DNA of 64,000 bases from Pseudomonas cichorii (GTDB taxonomy: Bacteria > Pseudomonadota > Gammaproteobacteria > Pseudomonadales > Pseudomonadaceae), in NCBI RefSeq assembly GCF_018343775.1, contig NZ_CP074349.1:3710001-3774000 (forward strand), in the 5' to 3' direction. The position numbers and the translations under genes were made by a program. Of this stretch, positions 1 to 9,152 are shown in pieces. Below the pieces are notes generated by a model that saw only the letters and a program-made list of their open reading frames with translations, did not search any database and was not told where the DNA came from. Each line of letters starts with the position of its first letter. Positions within the stretch are counted from its first letter, which is position 1.

Positions 1-1
1 C

Positions 2-460
2 GGCACCTGCTACCTGAACGGCAATATCCGCCGCAGCAAGGGGTTTGAAGTAGAAGCCAGCGGCGAACCCCTGCCCGGCCTGCAAACCGTGGCGGGTTAT
101 ACCTTCAATATGACCCGTGGCAGCGACGGCCAGTCCATTTCGGCCGAAACACCCCGACACCTGTTTCGCATGACCGGCAACTACACCCTGCCCGGCACCT
201 GGAACCGCCTGACCCTCGGCGCCGGGGTTTCCGCACAGAGCGGCTATTCGGAAGCCGAATCATCAGCAGAAATCAAAAACCCCGGCCGCGCCATCTGGGA
301 CGCCAGAGCCTCCTGGAAAATAGACGAACACTGGAGCGTGGCCCTCAACGGCAACAACCTGCTGGATCGCAAGTATTACAAGGCGACCGGGGATGTGGAC
401 CGAGGAAATTATTACGGAGATCCGCGCAATTACATGCTGACATTGCGCGGCGAGTTTTAG
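2..460 (+). CDS. fpvA: TonB-dependent ferripyoverdine receptor, C-terminal part (5' end outside window)
   Basis: The frame is open from base 2 to the stop at 460, so only about the last 152 residues of a longer gene are present; an in-frame GTG at 89 is not a real start. The visible part has alternating beta-strand character. It contains the late-barrel signature of siderophore receptors: a strand near NNLLDRKYY, then YYGDPRNYMLTLRGEF ending in a terminal Phe, as outer-membrane barrels usually do. The family imports ferric siderophores through the outer membrane using TonB energy. Position supports FpvA: it lies immediately beside, and convergent with, the last pyoverdine synthetase gene. The plug domain and any N-terminal signalling domain are outside the window, so signalling through a sigma regulator cannot be judged. 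Family membership is secure; the ligand is inferred from context. Confidence 0.78.
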   Translation, partial: GTCYLNGNIRRSKGFEVEASGEPLPGLQTVAGYTFNMTRGSDGQSISAETPRHLFRMTGNYTLPGTWNRLTLGAGVSAQSGYSEAESSAEIKNPGRAIWDARASWKIDEHWSVALNGNNLLDRKYYKATGDVDRGNYYGDPRNYMLTLRGEF

Positions 461-461
461 A

Positions 462-479
462 GCTGCCGAAGGCAGCAGC
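462..479. terminator. Hairpin between receptor and NRPS genes
   Basis: A short inverted repeat, GCTGCC-GAA-GGCAGC (462-476), sits just after the receptor stop in the 63-base gap between two convergent genes. No good T-run follows on either strand, so termination is possible but weakly supported. Confidence 0.3.
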
Positions 480-523
480 TACAAGAGTTTGAGGCTTGCA
501 GCTTGCGGCTTAAAGCTTGCTGC

Positions 524-3500
524 TCATTTCCCCCTCAGCCTTTCTACAACCCCGTCCAGAAACCCCTCCCCGATCACGATATTGTCGTGCCGCTCCTGAA
601 TGACGATCGAAGAACCCAGCCCGTTTACCGAGCATTGTTCTTCAACCACGGCTTGCGCCTTGAGGATCTGGTCCGGTTCGCGGCTTTGTCCTGCCCACCA
701 GCAATCCACTTTTACGTCCAGTGTCTTGAGGGTGAAGGCTTCGGCCAGTACGGCATTGGCGTGCAGCAGTTTGTAGCCGGTTTCGATTTCATCCTGGATC
801 GCGATGTCCTGGAACACGCTACGCAGGCTTTCGACGCCGATACCGGCATCCTGTGCAACCTGTTCGATCACCCGGTCAGCGATTTCACGTTCATCCTTGA
901 GCGATACCCTGGCGCTTGCGATCAACTCGATCACACGCTCACGGGCCAGCCCCGGCACGAACGCCACCAGGCTCTGGATCAGACTCTGGAAGAGATTCTG
1001 GTCCTGATTCCGTGCCCGGACTTCAGGGTCCTCCTCGATCCAGCTCAGGCCTGCGGAAGCCGGCAGCATCGTGTCCACCAGCGCCAGGAAATTCACCTTG
1101 TCACCATCGCGCTCCAGAATATGCGCGACATCGATGGCCAAGGCTCCGCCCAGGGACCACCCCAGCAGGTTGTATGGCCCGACAGGCTGGGTGAGCCTGA
1201 TCTGCTCGACGAAGTAACCGACCATTCCCTCCCAGGATCTGTCGAACCAGCCCGGCACCACATAGGCCTTGTTGACCAGACCATACACCGGCCGATCTTC
1301 GCTCAGCCTGCCTGCCAACGGGTAATAGGAGTAAGTGCCGCCGCCACCCGGCGGCAGGCAGAACAGCGGGGTTTTGTCAGACGGGCTGTTGTTCATGCGG
1401 ATGACCGCAGACTTGACCTTCGCCTCGCCTGCCCGCAGGAAGTCAGCCAGTTCGCCCAGGGTCTGCATCAACAGGAAATCATGCAGTTTGATGGAGATAT
1501 CGAACGCTTCGCGAATCCTGCCCGCCAGGGACACCGCCAACAGCGAGTGGCCGCCCAGGGCAAAGAAATTGTCGTTGAGGCCCACACGCTCGACTTTCAG
1601 CACGTCCGCCCAAAGAGCGGCAAGCCGCTCTTCCAGTTCGGTACGTGGCGCCACATAACCTTGTTGCAACTGGCTGGCATCCGGCTTTGGCAGGGCCTTG
1701 CGATCCAGCTTGCCGTTGGCAGTCAGCGGCATGACGTCAACGGCTACAAAGTGCGTCGGCACCATATAATCCGGCAGCAGCGTCTTGAGATGCTCCTTCA
1801 ATCCATTCACATCCTGCGCGCCATCGTTCGCTACCCAGTAGGCTGCAAGCTGCTTGCCGCTCGGGCCGTCGATATCGATCACATGGGCTTCGCGCACGCC
1901 CGGATGTTCATTGAGCCGCGCCTCGATTTCACCCAGCTCGATGCGCAACCCGCGGATCTTGACCTGATGGTCGATCCGGCCTGCATAGTCGATCACCCCA
2001 TCGGCACCGTAGCGCGCCAGGTCGCCGGTACGATACAGGCGACCGCCATTGGCCGAAAACGGATCGGGCACGAAGCGTTCGGCAGTCAATGCAGCACGCT
2101 GGTGATAACCCCGCGCCAGGCCGACACCGCCCAGATACAACTCGGCTGCCGCGCCACGGGCTGCCGGTAGCAGGCCATCGTCCAGAATGTGCGTCTTGAG
2201 GTTATCGATAGGCCGACCGATCGGCACGCTCAGGGTATCGTCCGGCGTGCAGGTCCAGTGGGTCACGTCGATGGCCGCTTCGGTCGGGCCATAGAGGTTG
2301 AACAGACCTGCTTGCGGCAAACGCTTGAGCACTTGCGAAGCCAGCTCAGCGGGCAAGGCCTCACCACTGCACACCACGCGGCGCAGGCTGTGGCCGTTTT
2401 CCACCCGCTCATGGGTCATGAAGGCCTGAAGCATCGAGGGTACGAAGTGCAGGGTCGTGACGTTGTAGCGGGTAATGGTCTGCAGCAGACGATCAGGGTC
2501 CCGATGATCCCCCGGCAAAGCTATCGCCAGACGTGCGCCGGTCAGCAGCGGCCAGAAAAACTCCCAGACCGAGACGTCGAAACTGAACGGGGTTTTCTGC
2601 AACACGGTGTCGCTGGCATCCAGCCCGTAGGCTTTCTGCATCCAGTGCAGGCGGTTGACCAGGGCGCGATGGCTATTGCCCGCGCCTTTGGGTTTACCCG
2701 TCGAGCCTGAGGTGTAGATCACATACGCCAGGTTTTCGGGATGGGTGCGATTGACCGGGTTGTCCTGGCTGTAAGCTTCCAGCCAGTCACCCTCCTGATC
2801 CAGGCACAACGACTGAACATGATCGGGCACCGGCAGGCCTTGCAGCAGTGACGTCTGGGTCAGCAACAGGCCAATGCCGCTGTCGGCCAGCATATAGGCC
2901 AGACGGTCCTGAGGATAATCCGGGTCCAGCGGCACATACGCCCCACCGGCCTTGATAATCGCCAGCAAGCCGATTACCAGTTCCAGACTGCGCTCGACGC
3001 AGATCCCCACCCGCGCATCCGGACCGATACCTGACCCGCGCAGTTTGTGGGCCAACTGGTTGGCGCGGGCGTTCAGTTGCGCATAGCTCATCTGCTGATT
3101 GTCGAAGATCAACGCCGGAGCATCGGGGGTCGCCAGCACCTGGGCTTCGATCAGGGTGTGTACGCACTGCTCGCCCGGGAACTCGGCAGCGGTGGCGTTC
3201 CATTCTTGCAGAATCTGTTGCTGCTCCTGCTCATCCAGCAACGACAGCTCGCCGATGGCAGCAGCCGGATCACGCACCAGCGCCTGAAGCAGGTGCTGGA
3301 AGTGGGTGGCCAGTTGCGTCACCACCTCTTCGTTGAAGTGCTGGCGGGCGTAGCTCAGGCGCAGGGACAGCGTCTCGCCCAGATTCACCACCAGGGTCAG
3401 CGGATAATGGGTCTGCTCCTGGTTGATCAGGCCACTGAAGGCCAGACCGTCCGGCGAAGCCTGTTGCAGGGCTTCGGACACCGGGTAGTTCTCGAACACC

Positions 3501-6500
3501 AGAATGTTGTCGAACAGCGCTTCGCCACCGCTGCCTGCCAGACGCTGGATTTCGTACAACGGCGTGTGTTCGTACTCGCGCAGGGCAATATTCTTGCCCT
3601 GCACCTGCTGCACCCAGTCCGCCACCGACTGCTCGGGACGCGGACTGGCAATGACTGGCAAGGTGTTGATGAACAGGCCAAGCTGCTCTTCAACCCCCGG
3701 CAAGTCCGCCGGGCGACCTGCCACGGTTGCGCCAAAGGTCACGCTGGCTTGCCCGGTATAACGCTGCAACAGCAACAACCACGCCGATTGCACCAAGGTG
3801 TTGAGCGTCACGCGCTGCTCGCGGGCAAACTCGCTCAGGCGCTGGGTGCCGGCAGCATCGATCAACTGGAAGTAATCGCCATGGCCCTGCCCGCCTGCAT
3901 TGGACTTGAGCGCCTGCACCAAGCGGGTCGGCTCGTCCAGCTCGGCCACCTGTTCGGTCCAGAAACGCTCGCTGGCCTGGGCATCCTGACGTTGCAGCCA
4001 CTCGATGTAATCACGATAACGGCTGCTCTGCTGCGGTATTGGCTGACCGCTGTAGCGTTGCAGCACTTCGCCCAACAGGCGCGAACTGCTCCAGCCGTCC
4101 ATGAGGATGTGATGGCTGGTGTAGATCAGGTGATGAGTGTTGGCTCCAGTGCGCAATACCGCCAGACGCAACAGCGGGCCTTGGGTCAGATCAAAACCTT
4201 TCTGCCGATCGGCGTGCGCCCAGTCATCTAGCCAGACAGAGGATTGCCCCTGAGCATCCAGCTCGACAAACGGCACGTTCACCGTGCGCTGCACCACTTG
4301 CAGCGAGTGTTCCAGATGGCTGACGAACCCGCTGCGCAGCACTTCATGGGCATCCACCGTCGCCTGCCACGCCGCCTGGAAGCGCCCGACTTCAAGGCCG
4401 GTCACATCGACGCGCATCTGGTTGATGTAGTTGCCCGCTTCTTCCTCGAACAAGGTGTGGAACAACATGCCTTGCTGCATCGGCGACAGCGGATAGATGT
4501 CTTCGATTTCACGCGGATTGATCGACAGTTGCCCCAATTGTTTCTGACTCAAACGGGCCAGCGGGAAGTCGGACGGTGTCACCCCGGCGCCACCCTCGGT
4601 GGTGCAATGGGCGATCAGTTGCTGCAATTCCCGGGCGTATTCATCGGCCAGGCGCTGTACGGTATCGGGCTCGAAAACCGCCGCACTGAAACTCCAGCTC
4701 AGGCGCAACTCGCCGTTGTAGACCTGACCATTGATGCTGATCGGGGCCGCCAGCGGGGCCTCGCTGCTCTGGGACGCGCCGCTGCTTTCCCCCGAGGGTG
4801 CGAACAGCGCATCGCTGGCATCGAAACTGCCATCGAACTGGCCCAGGTAGTTGAAGACAATGCTGCCCTGCGCCAGGTGTTGCAGGCTCTGCCGCACAGG
4901 TTCTGCGCCGAGATAACGCAACACGCCGTAACCGATGCCCTTGTTGGGGATGGCGCGCAGTTGCTCCTTGATCGACATGATCGAATCGGCAAGAGCTGCA
5001 TGCGCAGTGAGCCTGACCGGATACAGGCTGCTGAACCAGCCAACGGTGCGGCTCAGGTCAATGTCGTCGAACAGGTCTTCGCGACCATGCCCCTCCAACC
5101 GGACCAAGGCATCGGGCTGGCCAGTCCAGCGGCTGATCACGCGGGCCAATGCGGTCAGCAACAGGTCGTTGATCTGGGTGCGATAGGCGGCCGGAGCGTC
5201 TTGCAGCAATTGCCGGGTCAGGTCGCTGTTCAAATGGGTGGTCACAGAGGTGGCATGTTTCTGCTGCTGCCCGCCGTCCGGATGATCGCTTGGCAAGGTA
5301 TCGCTGACGTCCTGCAACTGCGCTTGCCAGTAAGCCAGCTCCGACGCCAGCGCCGGGCTTTGGGCGTAAGTGTGCAACTGCGCAGCCCAGGCCTTGAGGG
5401 AACTGGTCTTGGCGGGCAGCGCCAGGGCCTTGCCGGTATTCAGGGCGACATAGGCTTGTTGCAGGTCCTCCAGCAACACACGCCATGACACCCCGTCCAC
5501 CACCAGATGATGGATGACCAGCAACAGGCGCTGCTCGCCTTCAGGCAGGTTCACCAGCACGGCTCGCAGCAGAGGGCCGTTTTTCAGGTCCAGGCTGCGC
5601 TGGGCTTCGTCAGCCAGTTCGGTCAGGCGTGACCGGTCATTGAGTTCGTGTTCCCACAACAAGTCGCGGGTGTTCAGCGGCCCGAAGGTCGCCTGCCATT
5701 GGCCGTCCTGCTGGGCAAAGCCCAGGCGCAGAGCGTCATGCTGCTCGATCAGAGCCTGCAAGGCTGCCAGCAGATGACTGGCTTCCAGCGGGCTGTTGGG
5801 CTTGAGCATCACCGACTGGTTCCAGTGATGGCGCTCGGGAATGTTCATCTCGAAGAAACGCGCCTGAATCGGCAGCAACGGCAAGTTGCCGCTCACCTGC
5901 TCGACGACTGCTGCGGGCTTCTTCTGGATCAGTTTGGCCACCGTCGCCAACTGGGCGATGGTCTGTTTCTCGAACAGTTGCTTGGGGCTCAGCTTGAGGC
6001 CCTGACGCTTGGCACGGGCGATGATTTGCAGGCTGAGGATCGAATCCCCGCCCAACTCGAAGAAGTTATCGGTCGTGCCAACCTTCTCCAGCTTGAGTAC
6101 ATCGGCCCAGACGGCGGCGAGCTTTTCCTCGATCTCGCCGACCGGTGCGGTGTAGCGCTGTTTGACCACACCCGGCGTGGGCAACGCACGCTTGTCCAGC
6201 TTGCCGTTGGCGGTCAGCGGCAGACGCTCCAGCACCACGAACTGCGCGGGCACCAGGTATTCCGGCAGGCTGGCAGTCAGTTGTTCGCGCAGAGTTTCGA
6301 CCTGCAGCGTCGTGCCCGCAGCGGCCACGCAATAGGCCACCAGTTGCAGGCGGGATTCGTCGCTTTCCAGTGGCAAGGCCAGCACCACGGCTTCGGCCAC
6401 GCCATCCAGCGCTTGCAGCACCTGGCCGACCTCACCCGGCTCGACCCGATAGCCGCGAATCTTTACCTGATCGTCGGCACGGCCCAGGTATTCCAGCAAA

Positions 6501-9151
6501 CCGTCTACCCGGCGCGCACGGTCACCGGCGCGATACAGACGCTCGCCATCGCCTTCCGGGTCCGGCACGAAACGCTCGGCCGTCATGGCCGCACGCCCCA
6601 GATAGCCCTGCGCCAGGCCGCGACCACCCAGATACAACTCACCGGCCACCCGCTCGGCCATCGGGTTCAGCCAGGCATCCAGCACCCGCGCCTTGCCGTT
6701 GGCCAGGGGGTGTCCCACCGGCACGCTGCGACAGGCCTCCAGTTTTTCCTGCACTTCATGGGTCAGGATGCCTACCGTGGTTTCGGTCGGGCCGTAGTGG
6801 TTGACGATCCGGCAACCCGGTTTGAGGGTTCTGATCTGTTCGATCAAGGACCAGGAACTGGCCTCGCCCCCCAGGATCAGCATCTGCTCCGGCAGCACGT
6901 CGGAAGACCTTGTGGCCTGCAACAAGCCTTGCAGATGGCTCGGCACGATCTTCAACACTGCCACCTGATGCTCGGCCATGTACGCGGCGAAACCATCGGG
7001 ATCGAATGCCTGTTCATGGGACAGCAAATGCAGTTGACGACCGGATGCCAGGGCGCCGAACAACAGGGTATGGCCCAGGTCGGCGGCAACGGTGGACACC
7101 ATGGCCATGCTCGCCTCGGCGCTCAGGGAAAGACGCTGGAGCACGCCTTGCAGGTAGTTGGCCAGCGCGCCATGGCTGATGACCACGCCTTTGGGCTGCC
7201 CGGTGGAGCCGGAGGTATAGATGATGTAGGCCGGTTGCTGCGGCAGCACTTGAATATTCAACGGGCTCGTATCGACATCGGCCCACAGGCTGGCGTCATA
7301 GGCCAGCACCGGGCAGACACCCAGGCTGGCAGCCTTGTCATCGCCTCGGGCGTGGATCAGCAGCACCGCGCCGCTGTCCCTGGCCAGTTGCTGCAAGCGT
7401 TCGGCAGGTTGCGCAGTATCCAGCGGCAGGTACACCGCACCCAGTTTCAGTACGGCCAACAGGCTGACCACCCACTCCACTGAACGGTCCTGACACAGTG
7501 CCACGGTCATGCCATCGGCAATGCCTTCGCCTTGCAGGTAACGGGCGAACTGGCTGGAGCGCTGTTCCAGCTGGTCATAGCTCAGCACGTGCTGACCAAC
7601 ACGCAATGCCGGCTTGCCCTGCCCGGCGTGCAGGCCTTTTTGCCACAGGGCCAGGAAATCGGAACTGGCGAAATCGACAGTCCGGGGTGCAACCGGAGCC
7701 GTCACGGCAAGCGGATGATCCGCCAGGCGCTCGCCGGAATGCACCACCAGCGCTTCCAGCACGTTCTGCAACGACGCCGCGATACGCTCGATGGTCGACG
7801 CCTCGAACAGGTCGGTGGCGTAGGTGAAATAACCGCGCAACCCCGACGGGGTGTCGGTGAAGTCAAAGGCCAGGTCGAAACGCGCATCACCGCCGCCCAC
7901 CGGGAACTCGGCCACGGTCAACCCGGCCACAGCCGTACCGGCGCTGCCTTCATCACCGGCAAACACATGCTGGTTGATCTTGAACTGGAACAGCGGGTTG
8001 TGGCCCAGGTTACGCTCTGGAGCCAGGGCATCCACCAGATGCTCGAACGGCAGCTCCTGATGGGACTGCGCGCCCATCACCACGCTCTTGACCTGGTCCA
8101 GCAGCTCGACGAAGGTCTGGCGCTCATCCACCTGAATGCGCAGCACCTGGGTATTGATGAAGAAGCCGATCAGGCCTTCCAGCTCATTGCGGGTACGACC
8201 GGCATTGGGCGCGCCGATGCGGATATCGGCCTGACCGCTGTAGCGCGACAGCACCACCGACAACGCAGCCAGGGTCAACATGAACACCGTCTGGCCGTTG
8301 TTGCGCGCCAGGGTCTTGAGCCGGGCAGAGAGCCCTTCCGGCAGGTCCGCCCGCACGATTGCTCCGCGATAACTCGGCTGGACAGGCCGTTCATGGTCCA
8401 GCGGCAATTCCAGCAATGGATGCTCGGTGCCCAGTTGTTGCTTCCAGTATTCGAGTTGACGCTCACCCTCCCCGGCTTCCAGCCAGGCGCGCTGCCAGAT
8501 GGCGTAGTCGGCATATTGAATCGCCAGTGGCGGCAATTGAGCAGGCTGTCCGGCGACCTGCGCCTGATAGAGCTGAACGAATTCGCGAATCAGCAACTCA
8601 CCCGACCAGCCATCGGAGACCACGTGATGCATGCACACGGTCAACACATGCTCGGCGTCGCTCAGGCGGAACAGTTTCACCCGCAGCAGCGTGCCACTCA
8701 GCAGGTCAAAGGGCGCCTGCAATTCGGCTTTGACCTGCGCCTCAATGTCGTCGTGGCTGGCATAGGCGACGTCCAGTGCGACGGTCGCCTGCTCAAGAAT
8801 TTCCTGATGAAACTCGCCCTCCACCGACACGAACCGGGTACGCAGGGTTTCATGGCGTTGCACCAGCCGCTCAAGGGCCTGTGCCAGAGCGCGCTCGTCC
8901 AGCGGGCCATTCAGGCGCACAGCCAGCGGCACGTTGTAGGCGATATTGCCCGGCTCCAGTTGCCAGAGGAACAGCATGCGTTGCTGGGCGTAGGACAACG
9001 GGATGCGTTGCACGTCATGGCGGGTCACCGCAATGGGCAACAACCTGAAGCTTTGCCCGGTCTCGCTCATCTTGGTGAGAATCTGGCGGCGCTGCTCCAC
9101 GGGCAAACCGACGAAGCGCTGGGCAATACGTTCTGCTGCAGACTTTTCCAT
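524..9151 (-). CDS. Pyoverdine side-chain NRPS, modules 6-7 (Asp-E, Ser) with release thioesterase
   Basis: Terminal pyoverdine synthetase of about 2875 residues. Domain order with rough residues: C (45-480, HHVVSDG), A (500-980), T (GGDS near 1034), E (1080-1500, HHLVVDG), C (1554-1980, HHILMDG), A (1997-2480), T (GGHS near 2532), thioesterase (2590-end, GWSLG near 2664, late Asp and His). The first A pocket reads D-L-T-K-I-G-H-V-G, an Asp code; the second reads D-V-W-H-V-S-L-I-D, a Ser code. The enzyme should add D-Asp (later or concurrently hydroxylated), then L-Ser, and release or cyclise the peptide. The start at 9151 is preferred to 9172 because it follows the upstream stop by one base. 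It is the last gene of a four-gene NRPS run. The role matches that of PvdD elsewhere, but the modules differ, so no symbol is given. Confidence 0.93.
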   Translation of the reverse strand: MEKSAAERIAQRFVGLPVEQRRQILTKMSETGQSFRLLPIAVTRHDVQRIPLSYAQQRMLFLWQLEPGNIAYNVPLAVRLNGPLDERALAQALERLVQRHETLRTRFVSVEGEFHQEILEQATVALDVAYASHDDIEAQVKAELQAPFDLLSGTLLRVKLFRLSDAEHVLTVCMHHVVSDGWSGELLIREFVQLYQAQVAGQPAQLPPLAIQYADYAIWQRAWLEAGEGERQLEYWKQQLGTEHPLLELPLDHERPVQPSYRGAIVRADLPEGLSARLKTLARNNGQTVFMLTLAALSVVLSRYSGQADIRIGAPNAGRTRNELEGLIGFFINTQVLRIQVDERQTFVELLDQVKSVVMGAQSHQELPFEHLVDALAPERNLGHNPLFQFKINQHVFAGDEGSAGTAVAGLTVAEFPVGGGDARFDLAFDFTDTPSGLRGYFTYATDLFEASTIERIAASLQNVLEALVVHSGERLADHPLAVTAPVAPRTVDFASSDFLALWQKGLHAGQGKPALRVGQHVLSYDQLEQRSSQFARYLQGEGIADGMTVALCQDRSVEWVVSLLAVLKLGAVYLPLDTAQPAERLQQLARDSGAVLLIHARGDDKAASLGVCPVLAYDASLWADVDTSPLNIQVLPQQPAYIIYTSGSTGQPKGVVISHGALANYLQGVLQRLSLSAEASMAMVSTVAADLGHTLLFGALASGRQLHLLSHEQAFDPDGFAAYMAEHQVAVLKIVPSHLQGLLQATRSSDVLPEQMLILGGEASSWSLIEQIRTLKPGCRIVNHYGPTETTVGILTHEVQEKLEACRSVPVGHPLANGKARVLDAWLNPMAERVAGELYLGGRGLAQGYLGRAAMTAERFVPDPEGDGERLYRAGDRARRVDGLLEYLGRADDQVKIRGYRVEPGEVGQVLQALDGVAEAVVLALPLESDESRLQLVAYCVAAAGTTLQVETLREQLTASLPEYLVPAQFVVLERLPLTANGKLDKRALPTPGVVKQRYTAPVGEIEEKLAAVWADVLKLEKVGTTDNFFELGGDSILSLQIIARAKRQGLKLSPKQLFEKQTIAQLATVAKLIQKKPAAVVEQVSGNLPLLPIQARFFEMNIPERHHWNQSVMLKPNSPLEASHLLAALQALIEQHDALRLGFAQQDGQWQATFGPLNTRDLLWEHELNDRSRLTELADEAQRSLDLKNGPLLRAVLVNLPEGEQRLLLVIHHLVVDGVSWRVLLEDLQQAYVALNTGKALALPAKTSSLKAWAAQLHTYAQSPALASELAYWQAQLQDVSDTLPSDHPDGGQQQKHATSVTTHLNSDLTRQLLQDAPAAYRTQINDLLLTALARVISRWTGQPDALVRLEGHGREDLFDDIDLSRTVGWFSSLYPVRLTAHAALADSIMSIKEQLRAIPNKGIGYGVLRYLGAEPVRQSLQHLAQGSIVFNYLGQFDGSFDASDALFAPSGESSGASQSSEAPLAAPISINGQVYNGELRLSWSFSAAVFEPDTVQRLADEYARELQQLIAHCTTEGGAGVTPSDFPLARLSQKQLGQLSINPREIEDIYPLSPMQQGMLFHTLFEEEAGNYINQMRVDVTGLEVGRFQAAWQATVDAHEVLRSGFVSHLEHSLQVVQRTVNVPFVELDAQGQSSVWLDDWAHADRQKGFDLTQGPLLRLAVLRTGANTHHLIYTSHHILMDGWSSSRLLGEVLQRYSGQPIPQQSSRYRDYIEWLQRQDAQASERFWTEQVAELDEPTRLVQALKSNAGGQGHGDYFQLIDAAGTQRLSEFAREQRVTLNTLVQSAWLLLLQRYTGQASVTFGATVAGRPADLPGVEEQLGLFINTLPVIASPRPEQSVADWVQQVQGKNIALREYEHTPLYEIQRLAGSGGEALFDNILVFENYPVSEALQQASPDGLAFSGLINQEQTHYPLTLVVNLGETLSLRLSYARQHFNEEVVTQLATHFQHLLQALVRDPAAAIGELSLLDEQEQQQILQEWNATAAEFPGEQCVHTLIEAQVLATPDAPALIFDNQQMSYAQLNARANQLAHKLRGSGIGPDARVGICVERSLELVIGLLAIIKAGGAYVPLDPDYPQDRLAYMLADSGIGLLLTQTSLLQGLPVPDHVQSLCLDQEGDWLEAYSQDNPVNRTHPENLAYVIYTSGSTGKPKGAGNSHRALVNRLHWMQKAYGLDASDTVLQKTPFSFDVSVWEFFWPLLTGARLAIALPGDHRDPDRLLQTITRYNVTTLHFVPSMLQAFMTHERVENGHSLRRVVCSGEALPAELASQVLKRLPQAGLFNLYGPTEAAIDVTHWTCTPDDTLSVPIGRPIDNLKTHILDDGLLPAARGAAAELYLGGVGLARGYHQRAALTAERFVPDPFSANGGRLYRTGDLARYGADGVIDYAGRIDHQVKIRGLRIELGEIEARLNEHPGVREAHVIDIDGPSGKQLAAYWVANDGAQDVNGLKEHLKTLLPDYMVPTHFVAVDVMPLTANGKLDRKALPKPDASQLQQGYVAPRTELEERLAALWADVLKVERVGLNDNFFALGGHSLLAVSLAGRIREAFDISIKLHDFLLMQTLGELADFLRAGEAKVKSAVIRMNNSPSDKTPLFCLPPGGGGTYSYYPLAGRLSEDRPVYGLVNKAYVVPGWFDRSWEGMVGYFVEQIRLTQPVGPYNLLGWSLGGALAIDVAHILERDGDKVNFLALVDTMLPASAGLSWIEEDPEVRARNQDQNLFQSLIQSLVAFVPGLARERVIELIASARVSLKDEREIADRVIEQVAQDAGIGVESLRSVFQDIAIQDEIETGYKLLHANAVLAEAFTLKTLDVKVDCWWAGQSREPDQILKAQAVVEEQCSVNGLGSSIVIQERHDNIVIGEGFLDGVVERLRGK
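5530..6367. repeat. Near-identical Asp-module block, copy 1 (end of A, T, start of E)
   Basis: About 840 bases match 19798-20635 at a constant offset of 14268 with only scattered single-base differences. The block covers the last part of the Asp adenylation domain, the GGDS carrier domain and the first part of the epimerase. Similarity falls off on both sides, although the modules stay homologous. This pattern suggests gene conversion or recent exchange between the two Asp-E modules. Confidence 0.85.
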
Positions 9152-9152
9152 G

